Notes: generated by a model not told the origin, from the letters alone. Numbered from the stretch's first letter, positions 30,687 through 44,840 are shown. The stretch is 64,000 nt of DNA from Panax quinquefolius (GCA_020205615.1 CM035170.1:122514642-122578641), one strand, 5' to 3'. A program made the numbers and translations.

Positions 30687-33329
30687 TGTAAGACCCCAAC
30701 TTATTATTAATGAAATTTAATTTTTCTATTTATTATTTTGAAATAGTAAGGGTTGATTTGATTAATGTGGATAGTTAGGGGTAAAGATACGCAAATATTT
30801 CAAAATAAGCAAGTGGTTATAAAATATTCATTGTTGTCGGGGAATATTCGTTTGGTCGTGGAATATTAAATCATCGTTTGGGAATATTTCATACGACTAG
30901 CATGACCATGTGTGGGCCCCATAACTGAAAGCGATTATGGATGAAGAAAACGACAAATATAAGTTGTTTAAAAATAATCTGTAGTTGTTACAATTAATAC
31001 CGTTAAAATACTTCGGTGGTTAAAATACAAGAAGATATACCTGGATTGCACCAATTATTGATTCTTACGTAAGAAGGCACTACTCAATAATGGTTATGTG
31101 AATTATCGCTCAAATATTTTATTGAGTTAATAATTCTTTGCGTTGATATTTTATATTGTTGTTGTTTCAATAATTGTCATTACACATTATTTTTCATTAT
31201 CGAAGCTAATAATTCATATTATCTCGAATAATATTATTAGATAACATTATTGGCAATGTCTAGAAAGTTCGCTCTAAGGAGAGGTTTGGTCACCTAATCA
31301 TGCGCGCCAAGAAGAAGAAATTTTATCGAAAGCCCCTCTTTCCAGGAACCGCGCTGGTTGTCAATATTGTGATTCTCAGTAATATTATTTGTGAATAATT
31401 AATTATTGATTCATATGATGAGGAAAATATTGATTTTATGTGGATATAGATGGAGAAAATTTTAATGTGACAATTGTTGAAAATTGAAATTTTATCTTTT
31501 TCGATAAAATAATTCATTTAAATATATTATTATATTTTAATAATATAATAATGGTGATATTTTTACAACGAATGTGGGATATATGAGTATACAAGGAGGA
31601 AGAGTATTTTTGTTGCAATAAATGTTTAAAACATGTTAAACATGTCTGGTGGACCCTATTTATCGATCGAAATTTGATTATACCTTGTAAAATTGTCCGC
31701 TTGTGGATTTTGGTCAATTTTATTTGGAATTTGGAAAAACTTTCTTCTCAAAGTTGTAGAGAATTGAATTTCCTATAAAAACTCGCGAGATTTGAATTTT
31801 CCGATGAAAGGGCTATTTATTATGAATTATTGAAGTTCAAGTTCAAATAATTGATTTTTGGAAGTTTAAAATATTTTTAATTACAAAAACGTTTTTTGTG
31901 TTTGATTAGCCTCATTAAACACATGCAAGTTGCTGAATTCAGATGGTTCTAGGTGCGTAGAGAGAATTTGTAATATATATAATATTATTATATATAAATT
32001 TTTCGCTTTGGTGTTCTAAAGAATTTCCTATAAATAGGTGCTTAGGTTAGAATTGAAAATCACACCGTAAACTCAAGTTTTCTATCTCTATATTATCGAG
32101 CGTATTCTTGTGAGTATTTTGAGTATACTTTGAGTATTGTTAGACAGTCATAGCCAAGTTCCTTCAAAGACTATAATCTTTATTCCAAATTATTTTTTCA
32201 AATGATAATATTTTCGAGGTAAGGATATATTATTTTTTCGTAATAATATTATTTCTTCAATATCATTATATTTGAAATATTGATCTCAAGTTTTTATCAA
32301 ATTTGGAACTTTTGATGTGAGTTACTATTCACGATACTATATTATTCACGTTCGACTATTTACGTGATAGACTATTATTCATTAGATATTCACGACACTA
32401 TTCAACCTAAAAAAAATTTTTCTTTTTTGTCCAAAATATCTATTCGGATACTAGCTTTGATCAGATCCATGTTTTGATCATTCTTGAATTTTACACCACT
32501 ATGATTATTTTTGAGGTATTTTTGGACGTGGATAAAACAAAGTACTAATCCTTAATCCTTAATCCTTGTCATTTTGTTTCACCGGATTCGCTTTTTTAAA
32601 AATATTTTTCATCATCCTCGGTCTTAAATGATGATATTATTGAATATCTTTGGCGCTCAGTAATAGCAAAGATGAATGATTTCAAGAAGAATATCTTCGT
32701 CAGTAGTGCAAAGATGAACAGTGTTTAGATGAACACGATTAATCGATGAATATCTTCGGCCCAGAGTGCAAAAGATGAATATTTGATTCCAGATGTATAT
32801 TGATTGATGTTACAGGATAAAAGATAGACGATGAACTTTTAAATTCATACATGTAAGATAGTAGTTTGCATTCTCTACTTAACTCTTCTAATGAATTATT
32901 ATTTCACCATAATATTGATTTAAAATTTGTTGTCTATCATATTCTATTAGATTTTTCCTCGTTGAAGACTAACGATAATTTGTTGTATATTATCTTAGTC
33001 ATAATATTCTTTATCGAAAGCTAGTTGAGCTCACCCTTTTCCTTTTTGTTCCATTTTTCTCTCGTGGAGGCTAGAATATAGCGAAAGTACGTAGCCTGGG
33101 GTATGGAATGAAGGTTCTAGAGAGAGTTGTTTAGTAGTCCTCACCATTTTGTAAAATAATGTATCAATAAATGTGATGAGGATTTATTTGAGTATAGATA
33201 TTGTTCAGAAGATAATATTTGTATTTAAACTCACAGTTTTTATCGTTGTAATAATAAAGTTGTAGTTGTTTTGCACTCATGTATTGACAACTCCGAATGG
33301 GTGATGTATACCTATTTTTGGGGCGCCAC
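30687..33329 (+). repeat. Element 1, 5' LTR (2.64 kb)
   Basis: Starts TGTAAGACCCCAACTTATT and ends GGGGCGCCAC. Contains repeated AAAGATGAATA words (32,660-32,780) and TATTCACGA words (32,330-32,400). The LTR at 38,246 is its partner. Confidence 0.92.
32029..32037 (+). promoter_or_regulatory. LTR TATA box (element 1, 5' LTR)
   Basis: TATAAATAG in the context TTTCCTATAAATAGG, a strong plant TATA box. It recurs at 39,571-39,579 in the partner LTR and marks the likely start of the element transcript. Confidence 0.7.
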
Positions 33330-33332
33330 GGT

Positions 33333-33345
33333 TGGTATCGAGAGC
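33333..33345 (+). other. Element 1 primer-binding site (initiator tRNA-Met)
   Basis: TGGTATCGAGAGC starts three bases after the LTR. It is the usual TGGTATCAGAGC with one extra or shifted base, complementary to the 3' end of initiator methionine tRNA. Confidence 0.8.
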
Positions 33346-33681
33346 TATAAGTAAAGAGCCCCTAGCCTCTATTTGGTGACTTCTCATTTATGGGGGATGC
33401 ACCAAGCTGGACTCTCCGTGGGGACGCCGCTTTCATGGTGGCAAACCGACAGTACCATTGTGAGGTGTTGTGGTCAAGCACCATGAGGGTCACAAATTGG
33501 TATCGAGCTTAGGATATGATCTCCGGCGGAGATCGGGGAATAGTAACTAGGAGGGAGAGACGAGTAAATCCTTCGCCAGTGTGTCCTACCTAAGCTTATT
33601 TTTTAGTTGGTCAAGATATAGGGATATTATGTGATATATTGATTTTCTTAATTAACCCTTGTTTTATGACAAGATTTGAGA

Positions 33682-34800
33682 ATGTCGACCGAGAATATTA
33701 ACAATGGAAATGAGACCGTGGAGACGCTCAGACTCACCAACGAGGAGAACGTGCAATAAGTCGGGCAATGTTCCTCCCGTGAACAACACCAACCGAAAGC
33801 AGATGATGAACGAGGGATGTTTAGAAGCTTTTTGCGCTCATGCAAAATCGCATTTGAGGAGACTCGTGTTCAAAATACAGGAGGAAATGATAGTAATTCA
33901 CGGGTTGTCACAAATGCAATTCAATTCAAAGAGTTGGGACCACCAGAATTTAAGGGAAAGCCGATCCGATCATGGCGTAAAACGGGTCAAACAAATTACC
34001 AAGATATTCGATGTCTTGGGATGCACGGAGGAACAGAAGGTTCCATTCGCCACCTTTTATGTTCCGTGGCGAGGCGATCATCGGTGGAGTTCGTGAAGTT
34101 GCACTCCATCCAAACCAAGCACTCAAAGATGTCTTGGGAAACGCTTTCAGAACTATTTAATGACAAATACTTTCCCGAAAGTGTTCGCTATATGAAGGAA
34201 GTGGAGTTCATCGATTAGAAGCAAAACAACACGATGGCGGTGTCTCAAGACGAGGCAAAGTTTGCAGAGTTATCCGTGTTCAGCACCTCATTTGGTGGAG
34301 AATGAGGAACGATGACGCGGATGTTTCTTAGAGGTTTGAAACCCAAGATACGCCAAAGATCTCATTTCTCATAAACTTTTCTCTATTCAGATGTTGTAAT
34401 GTGGCTCAATTATTAGAGCGAGATAACGAAGTATGGCCAACCAGGACCACAAACCAGGATCATATCTAGTAGATAAAGGTCAATGTAATAACGATAACCA
34501 AATGGAGAAAGAAAAAGACGGACAAAAATGGTAACCACTCGGTGGTAATCATGGCCATGAAAATAGAAGAAGCGAGTCAGAGGAGATTTTAAAAGAGGAG
34601 ATTTAACAACGACTATGTGAAGACGACAAAGGCCGGCAGAAGAATCGGGTTCTAAGGGAGGAGAACGACCACCGGCCATATGCTATAAATGCGGAAAGAG
34701 GGACATATCACCAAACGCCCACAACAGCTCAAGGTATGCTATAATTGTGGAAAGGAAGGACATATCGCCGAGATCAGACGCAGAGAATAAACCTAGTTCA
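33682..34800 (+). pseudogene. Element 1 gag (broken)
   Basis: Capsid-like protein of the element. The ATG at 33,682 opens MSTENINNGN, but the frame shifts repeatedly. The body retains KELGPPEFKGKP and ETLSELFNDKYFPESVRYMK in different frames, the retrotrans_gag core. Two CCHC-type zinc knuckles near the end read CYKCGKRGH-like (about 34,681) and CYNCGKEGHIA (about 34,737). A TAG interrupts after VEFID (about 34,216). Confidence 0.82.
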
Positions 34801-34859
34801 ATGGGGACGGTGATTCAAAAGATTGTCCCAGTAAAAGTCAAAGTCAACGATTCCGGAAG

Positions 34860-37800
34860 AGGCGCTTTGTCATGATCGGGTCAAAATGCGAGGAACCCAA
34901 ACGAGGTGATCACGGTAAGCTATTTATAAATTCTTGCGAAGTTTATACCTTACTTGATACCGGTATACCCATTCATTTATCTCTCCGCATGTGCTCAACG
35001 CTTAAACTTGACTCGGAGAAATTAGACTTTGACCTATTCGTGGAAACTCCGTTAGAGAAACTTTCATCACATCCATCGCTTATAAATCTTGTTTGATTCA
35101 AGTTGGCACCATCACTTACCCGCTGACCTTATCTCTTTAAAGATACTTGCTTTTGATGTGATTTTAGGATTGATTGGTTAACTACTCATCATGCCAAAAT
35201 TGATTGTTTTCGTAAGGTTGTTAGTTTTCATATTCCTAACCAACCCGTTGTATAAATTCAAGCAACTAAACCATTAAAATCAATCACTATCATATCTAAT
35301 CATAAAGCTATTCGCTTATTGAAAAACGGATGTCAAGCTTTCTTAGCCCATGTTATGGATTTGAATAAAGACACGCCAAATTTGAATAATATTCTCGTTG
35401 TTATCGATTTTCCCGACGTATTTTCAAGAACTTCCGCCTACCCCCGTAACGTGAAGTTGAATTCTTTATTGATCTTGAAACCCGTACAAAGCCCATTTCT
35501 AAAACCCCATATCGAATGGCTCCTATTGAACTTCAGAGTTAAAGGTCCAACTACAGGAATTGTTGGACATCGGTTTCATTCGGCCCCAAGACATCTCCTC
35601 GGGGTGCTCCTGCTTTTATTCAGAAAGAAGAAAGACGGGGAGTATGCGATTTTGTATTGACTATCTGAATTGAACCATGTCACCATCAAGAATAGGTATC
35701 CTCTACTCGTATTGATGACTTGTTTGACCAAACAGTAAGGGCACAATTCTTTTCAAAAATCGATCTTCGCTCGATATCATCACCAAGATTAGAATCGAGG
35801 ATATTCCAAAGACCGCTTCGTAACTCCCCAGATGGGCATTATGAATTCTTAGTCATGTCTTTCGGATCGACTAATGCTCCCGCGGCTTTCATGGATATGA
35901 TGAACCGAGTATTCAAGGAATATTTGGATCGCTTTGTTGTTGTCTTTATTGATGACATCCTTATATATTCCAAAAGTCGTGAAGATCATGAGCACCATTT
36001 GAAGCCGGTACTCCAAAGGCTTCGTGAAAACAAACTATATGCCAAATTCAAGAAATGCGAGTTCGCTCGAGGAAGTAGCATTCTTGGGCACGTGGTGTGT
36101 CAAAACATGGAGTATCCGTTGATCCGCCAAGATTGAAGCAATACAAAGTTTGGGAGCAACCAAGTCGGCGGATCAAGCACGTAGTTTTTGGGCTTACCGG
36201 TTATTATCTGAGATTCGTGGAAGGGTTTTCTCGAATCGCTACTCCATTAACTCGCCTAACTCGGAAGGATACAAAATTTGTTTGGAGCGAAGAATGCGAG
36301 AAGAGTTTCCAAGAGCTTAAGAGGAGACTTATTTCTAAGACTGTTTCTAACAATACCATCCGTTCGGATGGATTTGTTATCACAAACGATGCTTCGTGCA
36401 AAGGGTTAGGATGTGTTCTCATGCAACGTGGGAAAGTCATAGCCTATGCCTCGCGACAACTTAAAGAGTATGAGAGGAATTATCCTACTCATGATCTAGA
36501 GTTGGCAAAGCAATAAGCTGCGCTTAAAGATATGGAGGCACTATCTATATGGGAGAAAGTGGAGATATATTCGCACCATAAAAGCCTTAAATATTTCTTC
36601 ACTCAAAAAGAACTCAACACGCAAAATGACGCTGGCTCGAGCTATTGAAAGACTACGACCACACTATTCAATACCATCCCGAAAAGCGAACGGTGGTAGC
36701 CGACGCGTTGAGTAGAAGATCATATGCGGAACGAAGTGCGATGATGTCAAGTATACGACAGAGCCAACTTTAATAGAAAAGTTAAGGTCGCTCAAGCCAC
36801 CGAATCTTGAGCCGATGCGTATGAAGAAGAAAGTACAAGAAGGAGCTATTCCTAAGTTTAGAATTGATGAAGAAGGAATACTTCGAGTCCACTCTAGACT
36901 TTGTGTTCCTAACGACCGATTTGAAGTACAAGATTATGATGGAGGCACACAATACACCATTTGCAATCCATCCTCGAAGTACTAAATGTATCGTGATCTT
37001 CGACATACATTTTGGTGGAACAATATGAAGAGAGAGATTGCAAAGTTTATCTCAATGTGTTTAACTTGTCAACGTAAAGGCGAGCATCTAGTACCTAAGG
37101 GTCCGCTGCAGAACCACTGAGATTCGAAATGGAAGTGGGAACACATTACCATGGATTTCGTTATGGGTCTTCCTACGGTTTCTCAAGGCATCAATGCTAT
37201 TTGGGTTATTGTTGATAGATTAACCAAGTCCGCTTCATTTCTTGGCCGATACGGAGACTTATTCACTTGAACGCCTTGCTAGTATGTACGTGAATGAGAT
37301 TGTGAGGTTGTATGGCATGCCCAGTATCCATAGTTTTGGATCGTGACCCAAGATTCACTTCAAGATTTTGGGTTAGCTTGCAAAAAGCTATGGGCACGGA
37401 TTTACGATTTAGTTCGCATACCATCCTCAAACCGGACGGACAATCGAAAGGACTATTCAAACTCTTGAAGATTTATTAAGACTCGTGTCCTAGACTTCAA
37501 GGCGGTTTGGATAAGTATTTACCATTGGTGGAATTCTCCTACAACAACAGTTATCGTGCAAGTATAGGTGTGGCTCCATTCAAGCATTATATGGACGAAA
37601 GTGTCGCTCTCCAATATGTTGGGACGAGGTGGGTGAAGCAACATTGTTGGGACCCGAAGTTTAACGTATGATATCACCTAAAAGATTCAAATGATTCGAC
37701 AACGATACAAACCAAGACAAGATCGACAAAAGAGTTATGCGGATCTTCATCGAAAGGACGGGAATTTAGTGTAGGGGATCATGTATTGTCATGAAGTTGC

Positions 37801-38232
37801 TCCATGGAAGGGAGTTACAAGATTTGGGAAGAGAGGAAAGCTCAATCCACGCATTTATGGTCCATTTCAAATTCTTGACCGAAAGTAGGAAATGTAGCCT
37901 ATAGACTCGCAAGCTATTCTCCGAGTATGTCTCGTGTTCATAATGTGTTTCACATATCTCAGATTTCAGAATATGTGAAAGACCCAACCACGTTATTGAA
38001 AGTTAGAACCGGACGAGATAGCCAAGACTTAACGTATGAGGAGGTATTGTCAAGATCTTGGATAGGAAGGAGCATGTCCTACGCCAAGAAAGGTCATACC
38101 ACAAGTTAAAGTTTTGTGGAGGAATCATGCTATAGAGGAAATGACCGGGAATTGGAAACGGAAATGAAAGCGAGGTATCCTCACCTTTCAAACACTGTGC
38201 ACGCACGCCAATTTCGAGGACTTAAATTTCAT
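34860..38232 (+). pseudogene. Element 1 pol: protease, RT, RNase H, integrase (broken)
   Basis: The domains follow in order. Protease: LLDTG with catalytic Asp at 34,956-34,958. Reverse transcriptase: [18 protein letters not shown], then the FIDD active site at 35,945-35,956. RNase [15 protein letters not shown] (Asp 36,388). Integrase: CLTC of the HHCC finger at 37,058-37,069, first catalytic Asp at 37,154, second at 37,345, Glu at 37,446. C-terminal VLWRNHAIEEM motif at about 38,109. At least eight frameshifts or stops separate these, for example TGA at 36,134 and TAA at 36,514. Catalytic residues survive at the codon level although no long frame does, which fits recent decay or sequence error. 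Confidence 0.88.
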
Positions 38233-38245
38233 AAGGAGGGGAGGT
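38233..38245 (+). other. Element 1 polypurine tract
   Basis: AAGGAGGGGAGGT directly before the 3' LTR, the plus-strand primer site. Confidence 0.85.
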
Positions 38246-40907
38246 TGTAAGACCCCAACTTATTATTAATGAAATTTAATTTTCTATTTATTATTTTGAA
38301 ATAAGTAAGGGTTGATTTGATTAATGTGGATAGTTAGGGTAAAATACGCAAATATTTCAAAATAAGCAAGTGGTTATAAAATATTCATTGTTGTTGGGAA
38401 TATTCGCTTGGTCGTGGAATATTCAGATCGCTTGGGAATATTCGTGACGACTGCACGCAGCCATGTGTGGGCCCCATAACTAAAAAAGCGATGGATGAAG
38501 AAAACGACAAATATAAGTTGTTTAAAAATAACTGCCAGTAGTTGTTACAATTAATATCGTTAAAATATCTATATGGTTAAAACACAAGAAGATACCAGAT
38601 TGCACCAATTATCGATTCTTACGTAAGAAGGCACTACTCAATAATGGTTATGAATTATCGCTCAAAGATTTTATCGAGTTAATAATTCACGCGTTGATAT
38701 TTTATATATTGTTGTTTCAATAATTGTCATTACACAAGATTTTTCATTATCGAAGCAATAATTCATATTATCCGAATAATATTATTAGATAACATTATTG
38801 GCAATGTCTAGAAAGTTCTCATCTAAGGAGAGGTTTGGTCACCTAATCATAGGCCAAGAAGAAGAAATTTTATCGAAAGCCCCTCTTTCTCGAACCCTCG
38901 GTCATTCAATATCAGGATTCTCGTAATATTATTTGTGAATAATTAATTATTGATTCATATGATGAGGAAAATATTGATTTTATGTGGATATAGATGGAGA
39001 AAATTTTAATGTGACAATTGTTGAAAATTGAAATTTTATCTTTTTTCTCGATAAAATAATTATTTAAATATATTATTATATTTTAATAATATAATAATGG
39101 TGATATTTTTACAACTAATGTGGGATATATGAGTATACGAGGAGGAAGAGTATTTTTGTTGCAATAAATGTTTAAAACATGTTAAACATGTCGGTGGACC
39201 CCATTTATCGATCGAAATTTGATTATAATTTGTAAAATCGCCTGCTTGTGGATTTCTGGCCAATTTCTATTTGGAATTTGGAAAAACTTTCTTCTGTAAA
39301 GTTGTAGAGAATTGAATTTTCTATAAAAAACTCGCGAGATTTGAATTTTCTGATGAAAGGGCTATTTATTATGAATTATGAAGTTTTCAAGTTCAAATAA
39401 TTGATTTTTGGAAGTTTAAAATATTTTAATTAGAAACATTTTTTTGTTTGATTAGCCTCATTTAAACACATGCAAATTACTGAATTCAGATGGTTGAAGG
39501 TGGCGTAGAGAATTTGTAATATATATAATATTATTATATTAAATTTTTCGCTGGTGTTCTAAGAATTTCCTATAAATAGGTGCTTAGGTTAGAATTGAAA
39601 ATCACACCGTAAATCAAGTTTTTTCTCTATATTATCGAGCGTATTCTTGTGAGTATTTTGAGTATACTTTGAGTATTGTTAGACGGCAAGTAAGTTCCTT
39701 CAAAGACTATACCCTAGATTCCAATTTGTAAGTACTAATCTTCGAGGTAAAGGATATTATTTTTTTTCGTAATGATATTATTTCTTCAATATCATTATGT
39801 GAAATATCGATCTCAAGTTTTTATCAAATTTGGAACTTTTGGTGTCGAGTTACTATTATTATTCACGATACGAAGTTACTATTCACGATAATTCATAGAT
39901 GAAGATTTTGTGGAATTTCTATCTTTCTGAGTTCTTATTCACGATACTATTCACGATGACAAGACTATTCATCGCATTAAAATAAAATTTTTTTTTTTGT
40001 CCAAAATATCTATTCTGGATACTAGCTTTGATCAGATCCATGTTTTGATCATTCTTGAATTTTACACCACTATGATTATTTTTGAGGTATTTTTTGGACA
40101 TGGATAAAACAAAGTACTAATCCTTAATCCTTAATCCTTGTCATTTTGTTTCACCTGGATTCGCTTTTTAAAAATATTTTTCATCATCCTCGCCTTAAAT
40201 GATGATATTATTGAATATCTTTGGCCTAAAGTAGGCAAAAGATGAATGATTTTCAAGAATATTTCAGTAGTAGTGAAAAAGATGAACAGTGTTTAGATGA
40301 ATACATGACTAATCGATGAATATCTTTCGCCCAGAGTAAAAAGATGAATATTTGATTCGTATGTATATCGATTGATGTTACAGGATAAAAGATAGACGAT
40401 GAACTTTTAAATTCATACATGTAAGATAGTAGTTTGCATTCTCTACTTAACTCTTCTAATGAATTATTATTTCCATCGTAATATTGATTTAAAATTTGTT
40501 GTCTATCAGTATTCTATTAGATTTTTTCCTGTCTGAAGACTAACGATAATTTGTTGTATATTATCTTAGTCATAATATTCTTTATCGAGCTAGTTGAGCT
40601 CACCCTTTTCCTTTTTGTTCCATTTTTCTGTGTGAGGCGGTAGAATATATAAATGATAATATTGTAGCCTGGGTAATGGAATGAAGGTTCTAGAGAGAGT
40701 TGTTTAGTAGTCCTCACCATTTTGTAAAATAATGTATCAATAAATGTGATGAGGATTTATTTGAGTATAGATATTGTCTCGTAAGATAATATTTGTATTT
40801 AAACTCACAGCTTTTATTGTTGTAATAATAAAGTTGTAGTTGTTTCGCATCATGTATGTATCGACAACTCGTAATGGGTGATGTATACCTATTTTGGGGG
40901 CGCCACA
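38246..40907 (+). repeat. Element 1, 3' LTR (2.66 kb)
   Basis: Partner of 30,687-33,329 with the same TGTAAGACCCC start and a GCGCCACA end. Differs by many 1-6-base indels and by an expanded TATTCACGATAC region (39,855-39,965). TATA box at 39,571. Confidence 0.92.
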
Positions 40908-40913
40908 CCTAAG

Positions 40914-41044
40914 GTCTTCTTAAGGAATAAAATTTACGTAATATACACCAAGACAATATTAAGTCCAAGGATCACTAAATCCTATCGATGACAAAGTAAA
41001 ACTCCATTAATTCCTTATAATGCTCAATGATGAAATACTTGCTT
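40914..41044 (-). repeat. Copia 3' LTR, second piece
   Basis: 131 bases of copia LTR lying between two gypsy elements. It continues from 30,686 through the shared CCTAAG. Confidence 0.75.
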
Positions 41045-43541
41045 TTTTATAAATAAAGATGAATTTTCTATAAATATTATTTTTGAATATTATGGAATAA
41101 TTTGATATAATGTTATCATAGCTTTTATAAATAAAGATGAATTTTCTATAAATATATTTATTATGGAATAATTTGATAAAGTTATAATAGGTAATATTTA
41201 TAAATTTTGCAAAGTATGCAAGTTGGTTATATTATATTCGATTGGTCTGGGAATATTCTCGGTTTAGCAGGGAATATTCGCATAACTACTCAATCATTGG
41301 TGGACCCTATTAATGTAATTATCATTTGATCGAGAAAACGACAAAAATATTTTATCGAAATAACGGCTGAAGTTTTACCGCTGATATCGCTGAACTACTC
41401 CTGTTAGTAAAAGTACAAAGAATACGTGTGGTCGCATAAGAAGATTACCAGATTGATTATCGATGCTTATGTGAGAAGTCACTTACTTTGATTCCATTAT
41501 ATCGATTAATAATATGAATTATTATAATGATAATGACGCTTTTTGTTTTATTCAGATTATTAACGTAATAAAATGTAAACATCTTTTATATAAAATGTAA
41601 TACTTTATTAAAGTTATTTTATAAATAAAATATATTATATTTTATTACGATAAGCATATGTTTTGTGATAATTGTGCATAAAGATAAGGTTTGTATAGTA
41701 AAATGTTTTTATATAAATAGAATATATTATATTTTATTTAAAAGATTTTGCTTTTAAATATGGACCGCCGATTAAAGTAAATCAATCTGGACCGCTCATG
41801 GATTAGTTATTACGCATTCCATTTTCCTATAAATAAGCTCATTCCTTCATTATTTTTTACTTAATTCATCAAACTCTCAGAGAGAGAAATTATAGAGAGA
41901 GCTATATGAGAGAAAGTTATAGAAAGAAGAAGAGTATTATTCGCTACTTCACTACTTCTATATTCATTCTTTACTAGTAGTGGTGTTATTCTTTCTTCGA
42001 AGAGAACTTCGTTATTCCATTCATTATTATTATTGAATAACTCGTAAAAGTGGCATACCCTATACATAACCCGATACATGCAGATACCCTATACTTGGTG
42101 AAATCCTTATGTTATTCCATCGCTTTATTATTCGCTGGAATAACTCAGATATGCTGATTTACCCTATACTTGGTGACATTCTTCTATTATTCTCGCTGAA
42201 CATCCCGTCTCGTGTGTTTTACACCCGACCGGTTCCGCTTTTTTTATTATTCTCATTGAACATCCCGCTCAAGGTGTGTTTTACACCGACCGGGTTCCGC
42301 TTTTATCATTCTCGTTGAATATCCTATCGTGTGTTTTACACCGGATCCGGTTCCATCTTTATTATTCTCGTTGAACATCCCGCTTGCGTGAATTTCACCG
42401 ACCGATTCCCGGTTCCGTTATTATTATTCTCGCTGAATAACCTCGCCTACGCTAAGCACCGCATCGCACGCACGGTGATTTCTTTTGTTATTCCATTCTT
42501 TATTATACCCAATAAGTTAAAACTTTGACTTCTATACTCCATGAAATTAGTAGAATATCCTCGATATTCAAGGCTTCATCCAAAGATCTTTTCATGGAAA
42601 TATTCTTCCGATCATTCTTGAATTTTACTCTACAAAGCAAAGATCATGTCGACAATTGACGTTAATAATTCCTCGGATAAAATAATTTTTGAACTTGTTT
42701 TATCAATTTTATATCATTGTCATCATCCTCATGTTTTATATTTTTTTTAAAGTCATCTCGTATTCGTAGAGCATGGATGGACTTGGTATGATTACGACTG
42801 TGGATTATTCGGTAATCACGACCGTAATGTTACAAATGATGTGGTAAAATCCTCTCGCGGGTCAGAGTGCATCGATGGATGTTGTTGGTACGATCATGAC
42901 TATTAATGAATACACAACTATTCTCGCCCGTAGTGGTGAATAATTGTGGTCGTGATACTAAAGAATATCCTCGTCAGAAAAGTGGGGGTGATTCGATGAT
43001 GTGGATTATTTATTAAAGTCGAGTCTCACTATAATAAAGTTGATGAAAAACCTTTTAAATCATAAAAGATAGTAGATTTTATTTTCTACTGACTCTTTTT
43101 AATGGATCGATATGTTCCGCAGCTTAAACTTGATGTTTATTATATTTTATCGCTTAACATTGTCAAGACTATTGATAATTTATTCTCGCATTATCTTAGT
43201 CATAATATTTCTTATCGGGCTAGTTGAGCTCACCTTTTTCTTTCACCGTTTTCTTCGTGAAATGAGAATATAGCCGGGATTTAGCTCTGGGAAACGAGTG
43301 ATGGTCCCCAAGATAAGATTAGTAGTCCTCACTATTCTCGTGAAATAGTGTGATAATAATTGTAATGAGGACTTTTTGTTTGAGTTCAGTATAATATCTA
43401 GTAGACAATATTTGTATTTAAACTCACAGCTTATGTCGATTGCATACTTACATGCTTATATGTTAATAAGTCAGATTTTAATTTTGCATCATGTAAGTGG
43501 CGCACCCAAGATGGGTGATGTATACCTAATTTTGGGGGGCC
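41045..43541 (+). repeat. Element 2, 5' LTR (about 2.5 kb, start clipped)
   Basis: Begins within TTTTATAAATAAAGATG, without the TGTAAGACCCC start. TATA box TATAAATA at 41,828-41,835. Carries a ~60-base tandem array at 42,180-42,440. Ends GGGGGGCCAG. Confidence 0.85.
42180..42440 (+). repeat. ~60-base tandem array in the LTR R/U5 region
   Basis: A unit with GTTGAACATCCCG, GTGTTTTACACCGACCGG and GGTTCCGCTTTTATTATTC is repeated four to five times with variation. The same array occurs at 49,443-49,690, 56,808-57,130 and 60,268-60,600 in the related LTRs, with differing copy number and spacing. Confidence 0.8.
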
Positions 43542-43545
43542 AGCT

Positions 43546-43557
43546 TGGTATCAAAGC
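43546..43557 (+). other. Element 2 primer-binding site (initiator tRNA-Met)
   Basis: TGGTATCAAAGC, one base off the standard TGGTATCAGAGC, immediately behind the LTR. Confidence 0.8.
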
Positions 43558-43726
43558 TAGGATATGATCCCGCTAAGATGTGAGAAAAGTACCAGAGAGG
43601 GAGAGACGGGAATACCTTCGCTAAGTATGACCTACCTAAGTTTTATGTGCTATTTTATTGGCTCACGTAATATAAAGATAATTGTTAAATGTCAATTAAT
43701 CTTTTGTTTTGTGGCAAGATTCGAAA

Positions 43727-44840
43727 ATGACATCCGAGAATGTTGAGAATAAGAATGGAGCACAAAGCGATCGCTGATTCACCACATATCAATAATCGTG
43801 ATAATGTGCATCGTGAAGGCGATAATCCTCACGCAAACAACAACACCGACCAAATGATGAATGATCAAATGTTCAGAGGCTTTATGTAATTTATGCAACA
43901 AAGAAAGTAGAGCGACTCTCGCCCAAAACGTAGGTGGAAACACGAAACTCTCTGCTGGTCACCGCTAAACAATTCAAGGAGCCGGGACCACCGGAAGTTT
44001 AAGGGAGAGCCAAAACCACTTCTCGCTAAGCATGGATAAAGCAGATCACCAAGATATTTGATGTCTGGGATGCTCCGAGGAGCAAAAGGTTCCTTTCACG
44101 CCTTTTATGTGCGCGCGAGAGGCGACATCGGTGGGAATTCCAGAAACGACTCAACTCATTCAGATCAAGATATCTTCGGGAGAAGTTCCAGAGTCGTTTC
44201 AACGACAAATACTTTCCCGAAAGTATTCGCCACATGAAGGAGGTGGAGTTTATCAAGTTCGAACAAAACAATATGACCGTGTCGCAATACGAGGCAAAAT
44301 TTATGAGTTATCATCACGGCCATAGGCCCCACTGGTGGATAATGAAGAGAGAATGGCGCTAATGTTTTTAAGAGGTTTGAAGTTTGAGATACGCCAACAT
44401 CTTATTTCTCATAAACCGTGGTTTGTATTCAGATGTTGTAAATAGGGCTCGCTTAAGGAGCGCGATAACGAGTCAACGCAACTAAAAAAGAGAGCAAATG
44501 CAAGAAAGTTATAATACCAAATGAGAGTAGTCATCGGGCTGTGACAACAAGCGTGGAGGGAATCAAAAGCCGAGATATGGTAACCACTTTTGTGTGGTAA
44601 TCGTGGCCAAAACAATAAGAATGGACATTTCAAGAAACGGAGATTCAACAATGATGGAAAGACGCCAAGACCAAAGAGACCGTTGTTAAGGAAGGAGAAA
44701 GACCACCCATCATATGCTTCAAATGGAGAAGAGGGACACATCACCAAATCGTGCTATGCCGCCCAAAGCATGTTATAATTGTGGAAGAGAAGGTCACTTA
44801 GCTCGATTTTATTGCCATCAAGACAAATTCAACTAGGATG
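43727..44840 (+). pseudogene. Element 2 gag (broken)
   Basis: ATG at 43,727 opens MTSENVENKN. Conserved pieces are SFQRQILSRKYSPHEG-like residues in a shifted frame and a terminal zinc knuckle CYNCGREGHLARF (44,771-44,809). There the last Cys codon is replaced by Tyr, with a Cys one codon later; element 4 retains the Cys. The upstream knuckle (CFKWR) has lost its second Cys. Several frameshifts. Confidence 0.82.

Larger units (their letters stand above)
30687..40907 (+). mobile_element. Ty3/gypsy retrotransposon, Tekay/Del type, complete structure (element 1)
   Basis: 10.2 kb: LTR 30,687-33,329, primer-binding site, gag, pol, polypurine tract, LTR 38,246-40,907. Both ends carry TGTAAGACCCC...GCGCCACA-type termini. 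CCTAAG flanks the whole on both sides (30,681-30,686 and 40,908-40,913), a clean target duplication (six bases as read). Domain order PR-RT-RNaseH-INT with a C-terminal VLWRN..EEM motif places it among plant chromoviruses (Tekay/Del). Frames are broken throughout, so it cannot move by itself. The LTRs are still alike over their full length but differ by many small indels. Confidence 0.92.

Noticed and set aside
34413..34679. 88-codon minus-strand frame in element 1
   Set aside because: It lies opposite the gag zinc-knuckle region, which reads correctly on the plus strand.
44409..44747. 112-codon minus-strand frame in element 2
   Set aside because: It lies opposite gag; the plus strand has the recognisable gag and knuckle sequence.
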